A DNA stretch of 64,000 nucleotides, from positions 310,001 through 374,000 of the forward strand of contig JAQOTA010000062.1 of assembly GCA_029532415.1 (NCBI GenBank). The letters are read 5' to 3'. The notes below the pieces were generated by a model. The model made no database searches. It was given only the letters and a program-made list of their open reading frames with translations, and was not told the origin of the DNA. This stretch comes from Marasmius tenuissimus. Taxonomy: Eukaryota; Basidiomycota; Agaricomycetes; Agaricales; Marasmiaceae. The position numbers and the translations under genes were made by a program. Of this stretch, positions 48,130 through 59,596 are shown one piece after another. Each line of letters opens with the position of its first letter. Position 1 is the first letter of the stretch.

Positions 48130-49460
48130 GTCTCCTGAGTCCTCGAGCCGACGTGGTGAGTGGGACCCTTGTTAACAGTGCGAAGTGTTTTTCAGTGTCA
48201 CATTTTAGATGGCGGACGTCGACCCTCTTCTCAGCCACCGTCTTAGGGCTTTGCGAAATCAAGTTTTCAATATGTGTTTCTTTCTCCTGTAGCAGAAAAT
48301 CAATTAAATACAAAATATCCCTGTACGTTTAAGTTGATGAACGAATCTATACTGTTGTAGTTGTGACCTTTACTTCACGCACGCTCGACGACCTACCGAG
48401 CCCTCAGTCAGTCTTCGGGTCGCAAAGCTAGACAGGTATGCGAGACTACTTGTACAAGTAACACTGCATAATTCCTAAGTTTGTGACCACCGGAGCCGCG
48501 GGAGAGAAGCTGCCAGGATCGTGTTCAACAACTTTCTTCCCATCCTCAAATTCTCCTCATCCACAATTGAGTCCCCTCCTCCCCCGTTACGACGTTCGTT
48601 TCAAAGTTCTATACGCATCCCTCCAGGACGTTGTCTTCAACCCTCCACTATCCCCCAACTATTCCATCGACGTCCATGTAGTCCCCACCTCGATATCCTG
48701 TCATCACGCGTTCGGAGGCTCCAGAAGATACTGTTCAACGGCCGGACACATTTGAGGACGCGTATTACTCCGTATCGATTGTCTTCGTGTGCAGAGGAGA
48801 GCCGTTCGTTAAAATCATAGATGAAGCAGACGTGTTGGTCCCAGTCGAGCCAGTCGTTGAGCCATTCTTGTCTCGTACGGAGACAGTGACATCCGCGTCC
48901 AACGCTAAGGCTGTCATTCCACCCAAGAGCTCCATATCCAGCCTGTCAATTCGGTCCAGTTCGTTAGTGGTGTCTTCGTCAGATGAAGCGGGGTCGTTGA
49001 TCGCTCACAAGAGAAGCGCGAACAGATGTATCATCATGTCCCCGGCGGCGACAACCATAGATTGAAAGAGACTTTCTCATCAGTGAGTTGTATCGTTTTC
49101 CGATCGGTTCGGTTGCCCGCTGATTCGAAGCCTCCCCATCCTCGGGCCGATAGATTTGTCCGTGTAGTTCTCTAGCGGCCACAAGAGGTACTTGTAAACG
49201 TCGACATCGAATCTTGAAAACTTCGAGACGTTGACGTTACGGCGAGCCAAACCAGAACCGATGCCAATCACATGGAAATTGGAGGACCGAATGAATTGAA
49301 GGCTGCCAATATTGAGTGGTGCTAGTGTTTGTGTTCAATTCAGAGAGGCTGAGGGCATGACTGATTCGGATTTTACAACCTATCTCGATACGATAGTAGA
49401 AAAGTTGAGTTAGGGTATACAGCAAGCACGACGTAAATGAAAGAAAAGAAACAGGGGCTC
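48130..49460. other. Right-arm 3' flank of gene A
   Basis: Homologous to 9620-10955 inverted. Frames at 48483-48820 and 48787-49065 have counterparts in the left arm with shifted frames, so they are not supported as genes. It contains the inverted copy of the three-copy block (~49050-49330). Confidence 0.5.
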
Positions 49461-49469
49461 CCATGGTGC

Positions 49470-49955
49470 ACAACGAGGGTCATGGATATTGAACACGGCA
49501 ACTGTCCAAGCGTTCCACAGTATCTATTGCGATTGCGGCGAGTCTCAGTGCAAGCACGAAGCATCGGGTTATGAACGAAGCTCACCCTTCTATTAAAGCT
49601 GGCGTATGTACACATTCGGTACCAGTCTTCTCCCCTACCGATGTCGTCAGCTCGAGCTTCCACACGCTGTTCATGATGTCGTTAAGATTCAGTTAATCCA
49701 TGAAGATATTAAAGCCGGCTGACCTTGATATGCGTCTCAGCACAACCCTTCAAGCCAAAATACGATTAGTTTGACGCCTGACCCCAAAGGGCAGATCCAA
49801 ACGCAACTCACAAGATTCTTTACGTCCCTAAGAACCGGACGACACTCGAGCACGTTGAAATCGATCCACCAACGTCCTCTTATCCTCCCCGACGACTCGC
49901 ACTCGCACCAATTTGGCGTTTTCTCCTTCATCCCGAAAAAGTTACACGCGACCAA
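49470..49955 (-). pseudogene. Truncated copy of the cysteine-rich membrane protein gene
   Basis: It matches only the 3' part of 7987-9600 (from NFFGMKEKTP onward). The N-terminal domain and TM are absent because homology stops at ~49950. Exon 4 (the WWEGVEYYPIQC part) is deleted, leaving a join near 49600, and the stop codon is altered. It cannot encode the full protein. Confidence 0.8.
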
Positions 49956-50036
49956 CGGAATGAGCATTAAGTGAGCATTGAGAAAAATTTTGACTGGGGA
50001 TGAAGCATGTGAAAACCAGAAGCCGGAGGCCGCCAT

Positions 50037-51090
50037 CGCTCGTACGAGGATGACATGACACTTGTCGGATGCATCCTGTCGCCTTCACGGTGTCATCGCG
50101 AGGCAGAAACGAGGAAGTTTAGGCCATAGCGAGCGCAGATTCTGCTAGTACAAGGTCATGGAATGACGCAAAAGTGCCGCCAGGAAGTTGGTCTGGGTCT
50201 GGTGGCTTGCAGTGTAGGTCTGCAGAAAAACTCAAACGCGGATTTACCTTAAGGTAAATCCGCATTTGAGCGAGAGTTAGAACGGTTGTTTGGACGCTCG
50301 ATCTCGACTGGAGACCATTAATCTAGAGTTTCATGTGGTTTGTCTTGCGGAAGTTTCAAGTAGAAATTTAACTCGCTTTTTTGCTGATTCGATCGGATTC
50401 GAAGAAGTCGTCTGGATCTTGTAGATCCTTGTGGGTGTAAGGTACAACGAACGATCGAGGATTTCGGGAGTTCTCGCCACTTCCCAAGACACTTCATCAG
50501 CTTCCCTTGGCTCGAAACCGCTTCAGTTATCCTCTCGTTTTGGTCTATCGGACAGTATAAAGCTGAGACGAGCGAGCCGCAAGGAGTGGCGAGCACACTA
50601 GCCTGAATGACGGGTTGTTTTGGGCATTCAATCTTGGATTGGACATGCATAGAGTGGCCGTTAAAGGCCTGGAAACTCATCTTCAATCAAGGGCTCACGA
50701 AAAAGAGGAGATAAGAAGTAAAACCGCCCATCCGTTACACCACTGGACAATTGACCTTCATTCCGTTTTATGCTACGGATAATTCCCCCAGAGCAAGTTC
50801 ATGCCACTACACGAGCTGATAAGGTGGCTGAGATCGTCATGAAGATCTCTCAAAGAAACGGGGCATGACTGCGGACTCACGAGTACGAGATGAGGGTTCA
50901 GACAGGCTTTGATAGTGGTCGATGTTGAGTATTCTGTGGTCTGGGAGATGCGATTGGCTGACAATTTGGAGCAGCTTCTTTACTCGGGCTGGCCTTCGCC
51001 CATCCTGAGGTTTCGCAGCCACGGATTGAAATTACTTATAGGGATACGTCGTTTATCCTCAGAGCCGATGATTCCTGTGTTCGAGGGAGT
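50037..51090. other. Intergenic, one weak ORF
   Basis: A minus-strand frame with ATG at 50680 and stop at 50318 could encode 120 aa (MSFQAFNGHSMHV...); no domain, homologue or intron pattern is recognised, so it is not annotated as a gene. It also holds the palindrome at 50231-50270. Confidence 0.35.
50231..50270. repeat. 40-bp near-perfect palindrome
   Basis: Arms CTCAAACGCGGATTTACCTT and AAGGTAAATCCGCATTTGAG with no loop; the single mismatch is C against T at a CpG. Confidence 0.9.
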
Positions 51091-51149
51091 CATGATCTGG
51101 GCCAGAAAGGGACTGCCAGTCGTTCATTAGAATGACAGGAGAGGAAGGT

Positions 51150-52180
51150 AGGTCGCGCGTACTGAAATCCATTGGAGCACCAATCCACGTTCAAATCTTC
51201 CTCATGAATCGCATGCCCCCAAAAACAAACCGTTGGCGAGGAGAGGACATCCGACACATTCCATCGGTACTGAAGCACGTCAGCGGCGTTGAACGTTGAA
51301 CAGAGGGCATTCATTGCATAGTAGATGGGTGGACCAGCCATGGATTCCTGGCAGACTCGGAAAGGAGTCGGTTTGATGATGAGAGCGCGCGAGAGAAACG
51401 AGCTCTGACTCTGGGGGAAAGTGGTAACGTAATCGACTTCAACTTCCAACTCGTACCTCGACCGCCAAACACCTTCCGAACCCTCGACAATGTATAAGTC
51501 ATAACGTGGAGAGGGCTGGCTGGCTGGATTTGGGATGGAAAACCGTAAAATTCTCTGAGTGCGTGTTTGTCAAAAAAAAAAAGGTCGGATTCGCGACGAT
51601 TCTGACCATTTTGCTTAGTACTGGTGACTATTCATAGGGCTACTATGCAGACGATGATATACAACGACTTTTTACCCTTTAAAATCGGTGTCAAATTGAG
51701 AGAGGAGATGGGAGAATCCGACAGTCAGGGGGCCTTCAAGCAGACCAGGCTAGGAATTCCACCAGTCAACGCTATGGTTGAACATCGTTCATGAAAGAGC
51801 TGTTCCTCGGTTGAAGACGCATGCTGGGATCCACCAATCTATGAATGACTCGTATACCTCTCCGTCGCTCGCCATACTACCCGCGCCGACCCCAACTGGT
51901 GATGAAAATTTGACCCTCCAAAACGGGCTGTTTCCGTACCAGCCGCTACGCTGACAGTTTTATCGACTGAAATCGTCAATTCGACCATCAAGTTGTGGCT
52001 TGCGGCTCGAGAGCTAACAAAGTGACCGGTGGGGAGACAGAGCTTGATCTGAGAGAGACGGCACCGACGTGTTGGCGCAGAATGAGAGAGAGGGACTCTG
52101 AGATCTAGAGGTGGTTTGGACAGAACGACGGCCAAAGTTGGAGACGTATATCACCTCTCACTCCCTCGAATCTCAACATT
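51150..52180 (-). repeat. Diverged dispersed repeat, copy 2, with gene-like minus-strand frames
   Basis: Best-preserved copy of the family at 37.0 and 58.8 kb. The minus strand has an open stretch 51449-51090 (EVEVDYVTTFPQSQSS ... DVLQYRWNVSDVL) continuing an upstream exon-like segment (YIVEGSEGVW), and a second at 52135-51839 (LCLPTGHFVSSRAASHNL). These may be exons of an unrecognised gene; a consistent splice model was not found. Confidence 0.45.
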
Positions 52181-53030
52181 CAACTAGGCTGACAAGGAGA
52201 ACATTCACCGGTGAACTGCTCACCGCTCGAAAGCCTTTGTCACCCATCTCTCTTCGCATAGATGCGACCACAGCCATCAGTCGACGTGATGAATAAACAT
52301 CGTTCATGGAAAGGCCATTCTACCACTCAGTGACAACCCACGACGATCTTAACAACGGCGCGTCGATATCTCAGCTCCTTGAGCCTCTCGCTCTCTCTCG
52401 CTCTCATCGTCAAACTCCTTCCGAGCACGCTTCCCTGTGTACACAAAACGGCGCGTTAAGAGATATCAATTGAAGAATGATGGTTGGCGCTAGGGCGGAG
52501 ATGGAAAATAGATGGTGTGTAGTCCCCAGGTGCGTCTTTGTGAAAACGGTCAAGCTATCATGACTACGTGTTTAGTGAACAGTTACTGCCTTGCTTGGCT
52601 CGGTAGGGGTTGGTACGAGTTGAAAGGCATGTGCTTTTTCGAAATGATGTATATTCATCGAGCCTGCAAGCATCAATCCTCGTCAAATTCTCCTCGTCAC
52701 CCTGAAGCCGAACGCAAATTTCATCGATCTCCTTTACATTTTTGAAGGCTTCGAACACAGGCCTATCTTGCTCACTGATCAGCTCCTTTAATCAGGAATG
52801 AGCTCACACAGACTTTGACTGAGCCGCTCCGACGTTGGTCGCTGGTTGAATATCACAGTTCGGGGTAAGGATTCAGATACGCTGGCACCGCCCACGATCT
52901 GCCCATGTGGCATTCGACAAACTGGGATGATCGCCTCCATGCCCACAGAGGTGTCTCCCACATCCGTCTCCTTCCAATTGACGCAAGACATGTGGCAGTC
53001 GGGCATGTGGATTCTTGTTCGGTGTGAGAT
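52181..53030. other. Intergenic, nothing recognised
   Basis: Short overlapping frames on both strands, none with recognisable features. Confidence 0.4.
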
Positions 53031-53039
53031 CTTATCAAA

Positions 53040-54250
53040 GTCTTCAAGGATGCGCATCTCGGCTAGGCTTCTAGCTCTCGGCCAATTATTTACCAGTCAA
53101 AACGGGCGTACGCTGATCAGATAAACCTCAAGTCTGTGTCAGCCGGAACCGAGAAGGATTAGAGTGGTCGAGGCCTTTCACCTCGTGATCAACTACTAGG
53201 TTCGTAGGATCGAGCTTTCTATGTGGCAATTGACCTGATCATGATCTGCGTGTCTCATAGACGTTTGGAGAGGGCCTCGTTTGAAGAGTCCAGCATTGAG
53301 GACGTCGCAATCAAAATTTGACTCCGAGAACATCTCGTTCAAATCTGGTCACGCTTTTGACGACAGTGCTACTTACGGGTACGCCGATCAGTTCCATACT
53401 GGTCGCCCTCCGTATACACACCCGATCAATCCTTTTTAGAACGGCATCCCGATGGCGTACATATATCAGAGATGATTGATCGGTCCCAGTCCTGGACATA
53501 GGTTTGTGTAGCCCATACACGGCATGGGAATTGTGAGTGTGAACCAAGATTAGCGTGTCCATGTAATAAGTAACAGAAAACCAAGATGTCGACCTCGTCA
53601 AGCCGAAAAAGCGGCCTTCTCATTCTCTAGCTAAGCCACTGTCATCAGAACCGCTTCGAATCTGATACGCAACTTTCTGGTGGCCCCGCGAATGGCAAGC
53701 TCAACCTCTATCGAATATGCATACGACATAAAGGAATCTCACACCAGTTGATGGTAAGGGTATCCGCAAAACAACGGCTTGGAAGAAATAACGTCCACTC
53801 CGAGTGAGCATATTGGAATCAGTGCTCAAACCAAAGGAGTGGTACGAGTGGTACGAGTGCACGACCGAAGGGTTTGATCGAGATGCTCAATACCACTTAC
53901 GGAAAGTCAAAGCAATTTGCGCTCGACCGGCCGAACAAAGTCCCCTGCTATATTTGTTGGCTGGAGATTTTTCAATCTGCGGGCTTTCGTGTTATAGACG
54001 CCGCTTGTACATGTCAGATGTCAATCATTGAGTCCACACCCGCGCTTGATCTGTTCACAAGTCCGAGTTCTCGTGGAGTTAAATGTACTATTCCGACCAA
54101 TGGGCCTCGTTGAAGTTGACAGAAAAGCACCAATGAATCAGAATCCAATCAGATGTTTTTGCCACCGCAGCTAGTGGAGTTCTGCCTGTCTGCGAATGCT
54201 CCATACTGATGTCCGAAAGCAGAATTTCGGGTCTTTCAATTTTTCCTGCC
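53040..54250. repeat. Third copy of arm blocks (from ~7.8 kb and ~14.8-15.9 kb)
   Basis: 53040-53150 matches 7770-7900; 53200-54250 matches 14790-15900, both direct. It runs straight into the 183-aa gene copy, so the 53.0-55.6 kb segment is a mosaic assembled from pieces that lie apart in the left arm. Confidence 0.6.
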
Positions 54251-54378
54251 AAATGCCCCAGTTCAGCGGACAATAAAAGGTTCAGGTCTCGCAGGATAGA
54301 CATTCTATTCGCAACACAACTCCTTCTTCCCCCCCAACAACCTCTCCAGCCCATCATTCCTGTATCCTGTAGTTCATC

Positions 54379-54991
54379 ATGGCTGCTAACTCTCTACTCA
54401 TCCCTGCCCTATCTGCCGCAAACATGGCAATCCTGGCAACGACGTTGGCCAACCCTGCTACGGCGGAAAGTGCCGTGAATGGGGCTTGGAATGCGTGAGT
54501 GGTCACTAGTGTGGTATTTTCTTCCATGAAAATCGAGTTGACGTGTACAACAATGTAGAATCTTGAACAATTACTTCCCTCAGCCGGGTTTCATCATCAA
54601 ACCCGAAGTTCGCGTACCAAACGCAGGGGACTCAGACCTCGTCGTCCAATCTCAGGCTTTCGCTGGGGGTGCTGTCACTTGGACATGGCGCGTCTGTTAC
54701 GAGGGCAAGGCCCCGGGAGCAGAAACTTGGCTCAACATTCGTAGCCAGGTTTCCGAATATCCAAGGAGAGCACTGGCGAATGGGGCATGGTGCTGGTGTA
54801 TTGGAGGCATGGGTAGAAGCGTGAGCTTCTGGAGATTTAGGAAGGGCGACATGATTGATGTTAAACCCGTGGATTACTATCGCGGGAATGTGAGAGTCCA
54901 AGACACAGCTGGCATGCCTCCGGTGTATGATATTGTCAATGACCAAGTTGCCATTGACACCATTATGAGGTACATAGTTATCAATCCTTGA
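54379..54991 (+). CDS. Uncharacterised 182-aa protein, two exons (copy 2 of 2)
   Basis: Exons 54379-54494 and 54559-54991 with a 64-bp intron at the same position and phase as in 6691-7306. It differs by many substitutions and one codon, all keeping the frame. The Cys/Trp-rich WCWCIG segment, WTWRVCYEG and PPVYDIVNDQV are retained. The pattern of frame-preserving divergence argues that both copies were functional for some time. The function is unknown. Confidence 0.75.
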
Positions 54992-55521
54992 TACCATTGT
55001 CCATATAACCCTACCCTACGTCGGTTATTTTCATTTTCTACGCGATATGATTCTTTTACCAGTACGTAACTATTCACGATGGTTCCTGTATTTCTGCAGT
55101 TTATATCTCGAAAAACCTTATGTTGAATCTCAAAAAATGTCGTTTAATTGGCACGTTCACGTTTGTATGAAGTTCTGGACTCCGTGATTGTCGAATCCTA
55201 TCCACGGCGGCGAAGGTTGAACTGTTCTCTGAAAGTAATTTCTCTTTTCTTCGAAGTGCATACCTCCACATACTAATAGGCACTCGAACGTTCGAACGTT
55301 GAACTTCGCGATTTTAAGGACCAAGTTGACCATACTCAATATCGGTAGCCTTCAACCCCTCCGTCCGTCCAATTTCCAAGCTATCGGTTCCGGTTCGGCT
55401 TGCCATAGCGTCAGCGTCTCGAAGCTCATAAGACTCAATGTCGACGTTTACGACCACCTCTTGTGGTCGTTGGACTGATACACGGACAAATTTATTGGCC
55501 TAAGGAGGAAAATACTTCGAA
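54992..55521. repeat. Duplicated 3' flank and three-copy block
   Basis: 54992-55320 resembles 7307-7630; ~55330-55600 resembles 9781-10060. The intervening ~2.1 kb of the left arm, including the membrane-protein gene, is missing here. Confidence 0.6.
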
Positions 55522-57111
55522 TCAGCGGGCCACAAAACCGATGAAAACGATAAAACTCACCGATGAGGGAGTCTTTTTCGATCTACGGTTGTTACCGCCA
55601 GGAGTCCCACAAGCCATGTCTTCGCTCGCTGTCCCCCGCGAATTGGAATTGGAGCTCGGGCCGTTAGCGTATCTCCATCCTCGACGGGAGTTGAGGCTGC
55701 TCATGAGCGCGTTCGTGTATAGCTTGGCTAGCGCAAAGTTGAAGGTGAGATGGAGAGCGGTGGGCTAGTCGCATGGAACGAAAAACAGAAGCCGTCAACT
55801 GCTGGTGGCTTGAACTCTTGTTTAGTCCCAACTCACATTGACGAGGAACAGTATGAGATCAATGATTGCGCAAACAGACGTTAATGCCCCGGTTTGGATG
55901 GTCGCTAAAGGAAAACAAATGAGCCAATCATTGGCGAGGGGAAGAGCCGCCGGAATCTCACAGCGGATGATACGGTCGACAAGCATGTCGGATGCTTCCC
56001 ACCCAGTCTTGTGCTTGCGCTGTAGTTATGTGGGTACGTCAACGCCCATTCCTGCTTTACACTCGTGGACGAAATTTCTCACCCTAGAAGAATAACATCC
56101 TAAATCAGCCCATACTGAAGCAACAAGAGCTGAAAACAACTCACAGATTCGCCACCAGTATCACTGTGATCGCCACATCCGCAAGAGTCTGTCCTATGAG
56201 CCACACAAGAACGATATTCTATACAAAGTCATTGGAATTGAACGTTGCGCAATACCCGCCGTGTCCAACGGCGGACGCTGGAGGGAAACAGACCTTGAAT
56301 TTTTGTAACTCGGGAAAAGTGACATCAACAATGAAAACCGTCAACGCCACTGAACCGCCCAACCCGATCATACTGAGCACGGCGACAACTATAGCCAGCC
56401 AGAAACTCCCCGACAGTATTTTGATACGCCAGGCAAAGAACAGCTGGACTTGTGTGGCGATTAGCCCCTGCAATTGGCTCAAGGTCAGGACACTATATAG
56501 TGTGAGGGGGGCGTCCAACGACTCGCAGTGAGCATGGGTTCAGTCGCGACGACTATGAATGGGAAGCTTGACGTCAGTTTAAACGAGAAAACCGAGACCA
56601 AGGCAGCTTACCCCAATCGGAGTGTATCAAGTTTATGAGGTCGCCTGGGTTTACGGGCCGTGAGTTGAAAGCGAAACACATTTTGATCGTCTCAAAACCA
56701 CGTACCGAATCTATTGATCAAAGTTTCGTAGAGGTACACCAGGAGGCAGACCGTGTGCAAAATGTTGACGAAGTACAGAATGCCAACCTGTCTTGCGTAA
56801 CGCATGTATGTTGGCCACCGGATCACGAAAGACAAGATTCGGACGCACGTAGTATTTCATCCATAGTTTGTCCCTAGGTGAGAGGGAATTGCCCTCAGGA
56901 CCTCGATGTACTATCAATGTGAGGGATAACAAAAACCCACTTTCTATAGGTCATGCCGTAGATGTAACACTGTAAGGTGATGAACCCAAGCAAGAATAAG
57001 TTGAATGCGATCCCAATGAACATGGGTCCTTGTCTGAATCGCAACGGATTAGCTGATTTCAGACTGTGCTTCAACAGATACCCACATGAGCACTGCGGGC
57101 CGAAGTGCCAT
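55522..57111 (-). CDS. DUF6534-type seven-helix membrane protein, multi-exon
   Basis: Start ATG at 57111. Exons read with confidence: 57111-57086, 57033-56941 (GPMFIGIAFNLFLLG, TM1), 56873-56849, 56787-56706 (TM, VGILYFVNILHTVCLLVYL), 56644-56612. Then come a segment with VQLFFAWRIKILSG (~56400-56480), WLIGQTLADVAITVILVAN (~56170), EASDMLVDRIIR and TIQTGALTSVCAIIDLI (~55860-55990), and the last exon to 55522 with KLYTNALMSSLNSRRGW. These landmarks and their order are typical of basidiomycete DUF6534 proteins, seven-TM proteins of unknown ligand. The junction between 56612 and ~56480 did not resolve to an in-frame splice, so there may be a sequencing, splicing or mutational problem there. The C-terminal tail is taken from the three-copy block. 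Confidence 0.75.
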
Positions 57112-58239
57112 AGTGTCCTTGCTTGTGAGACGAGATATTCAGGGCGTGTGCCTCACAAACGAGGGGGAGAAAGGAGTCGAGGATGAATCGGAAACGGTGA
57201 CCACACTGTTTATAGACCTGGAAACTTGGGAATAACGAATAGGACGTACTGGCCTGACATTTAAGGAACAACTGCTCCAATCTTCTCATCTTCGAACGGG
57301 TGACTTCGAAATTTTTATCGACGTTCTGATCCGCTGGCTGTAGGAAGCCCCTTTCATATACTGAGGCGGACTGGGTGAGCAATCACGCACCCGATTTTCC
57401 GAATGTAACCAACCTCAATGTCCGCCGGCACCACCTCATGACCCAATCTTTGTGCGGCAAGACGAGGGATTCTTATAATTTTAAAGCAGCAACCGTCTCG
57501 TCATACCGGCGGTTGGGGTCGCGATTACTACTAGGTTTTTCTCTGAGACGTGAGCGCTTGAGCTTTGGTCTTAGTAGCTTTCAGGCATTAATTGAACGAG
57601 TCAGACATGAGCGTAAGGACAAGGGATTAGCCTGAAGCTTACCTTAAGCATCGTGGTGGCGTGAATTGTGGTCCGTAGCCGCAGTGTATGGCGATCGGAC
57701 GGTAAGAAAAGAGTGTTTTAGTTGATGGTGGCCCCGGCTAGGTTCGTTTAGGGAACAGATTTCGAACTCTCCTGCGGCTTTGTTCTCAATGAGCATCACT
57801 TGCACTCCGCCGTCGCTTCCAAGTCTTGAGCTCTCCTAAACGTTGAGATTTAGAGCCTGGCGCTCGTCGGCGGTCGCCGGATCCAACTACTTATATCATT
57901 TCCCATTATTGGCGCCTGTAAAGAGGGGATCATTGTGAATTGAGAGAGTCCGCAGTTCAAAAACTTGAGAGCAGTCGTGGTAGCCAGGGAAGACACACTA
58001 ATTCAGACGCCTGATTCACCAGACAGCGACCAAAACAACGCATCTCACCTCTTTTGAACTGCAACCCCGACCATGGTACCTATTGCTTCCATCTGGTTCT
58101 CTTTCAACTTCTCTGAACTCATCCATGACCAAAAAAAAACGAAGAACAAACAGTGCGGTGTACACAACTAGTGGTGATCGTCAGGCTACGAGCGGGAGCC
58201 TGGAGGTCGTGCCAGTGGTACTTGTCGGAAAACTTCGGC
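57112..58239. other. Intergenic, nothing recognised
   Basis: This is the upstream region of the DUF6534 gene. Small frames such as 57375-57635 plus have no supporting features. Confidence 0.4.
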
Positions 58240-58400
58240 CGGCCATATAAGGGTAGCGGCCATATTTGGCCTTTTATTCCCCATATATGGGGGATTATCC
58301 GACTAATTTGGGCCTTTTATGTCTCATATATGGGGCCTTATAAGCGAATTTTGGCATTTATGGCCTTATCTGGATAAAGTTATGCAAAAAAGGCCTTATT
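58240..58400. repeat. Cluster of GGCC(T/A)TWTA and CATATATGG motifs
   Basis: About eight imperfect copies of GGCCTTTTAT/GGCCTTATA and CCATATATGG within 160 bp, in irregular array. It could be the subterminal repeat region of an unidentified transposon or a regulatory array. Confidence 0.6.
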
Positions 58401-58779
58401 AGGTCATCGGGCAGTTTTGCGACACTAGTCAGGAAGAAGCGCCAAAAAAGCGCCCAATTACCCACTTCTTTCAAGCCAAACAGTGAGCAAACAACGCCGC
58501 CGCGTTCGAACGGCGTTGTCATTTTCACCGTAGACCAATGGCCTTCCTCTTCATCGCTTCTATCTCATTTTCTAAGACACACTCTCACCTTTGGACTCAG
58601 ATTCTATTATACTGACAAAGGCCTCGTCGTCATCAATCTCAACATGACTGCGGTTTCGACAAGACCAAGTCCGACTCGATGAGCAAATCTATCTATCATC
58701 CACCTCGATTCAGTTCCTAGGCTGCTCGTTAGAAGATGAAAAAACTCAAGTGATCAGGATTTCTTTAGCACTTACCCAC

Positions 58780-59560
58780 TCTTCCAACGTGTTTCGTGTT
58801 GTTGTTCAAAACACCTTCCGAACCCCCGCGACGATGTACAAGTCTTGAAGCTTGAAGTCTTGATGTGGAAAGAGAACTCGCTGGCTGCGGAGTGGAAACC
58901 CGTGGATACTCTAGGTGCGTGTTTGTTGAAAAAAAAGGTCGATTTTGCGACGATTCTGATGCATTTTTGCTCAGTACTAGTGATCATTTGTGGGGCTACT
59001 GTACAGACATTCATATACAACGACTTTTTACCCCTTGTAATCGGCGTCAAATTAAGGGAGGACGATGGGAGAATCCGACAGTCAGCGGGCTTCGAGCAGA
59101 TACGGCCAGGAATCCCACCAGTCGACGCGATTAAACATCGTCCATGAGAAGCCATTCCTCGGTTGAACACGCGTGTTGAAAGTCACCAATTCACCAATCC
59201 GTAACAGCACTCTACTTCCGACAACGACTGGTGCACCTCTCAATCTGACCCTCCAAACGGGTCAATTACGTATCAGCCGCTACGCTGACGGTTTGATTGA
59301 ATGGAGTCATCACCTCGACCGTCAAGTCTTGGCCGCTGGCTTGAGTGTTAACGAAGCGACCGGTTGGGAGATAGTCGATAGAGCTTGATTTAAGAGGGAG
59401 ATGATGCTAAGGTGTTGAAAGAGAATGAGAGAGGGAGGATTTTTGAGATTTGGAGGGGTTTGGACAGAACGACGGTCGAATTTGGAGACGGGCGACAAGG
59501 AAAACATCCATCGGTGAACTCTTCACTGCTCGAAAGGCTTTGCAATCCATCTATCACTGC
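58780..59560. repeat. Diverged dispersed repeat, copy 3
   Basis: Same family as 37020-38130 and 51150-52180, same orientation. Confidence 0.6.
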
Positions 59561-59596
59561 GTAGATGATAGAGGCGACGTCAACTGATACGGCTGT

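Larger units (their letters stand above)
46457..48709. repeat. Near-identical core of the inverted duplication, right copy
   Basis: Reverse complement of 10376-12628 with only a few differences and no indels seen. Confidence 0.9.
43595..49950. repeat. Right arm of the inverted duplication
   Basis: Inverted counterpart of 9018-17170, carrying gene B (deleted form), gene A, and a truncated copy of the membrane-protein gene. It is shorter than the left arm mainly because it lacks the 13885-15000 segment. Confidence 0.8.

Noticed and set aside
57740..57800. TTTCGAACTC reminiscent of a tRNA T-arm
   Set aside because: No matching acceptor, D-arm or anticodon stems could be found around it.
58153..58377. 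74-aa frame with Trp/Gly/Pro repeats
   Set aside because: Translation of the GGCCTTWTA/CATATATGG array; nucleotide repeats explain the pattern.
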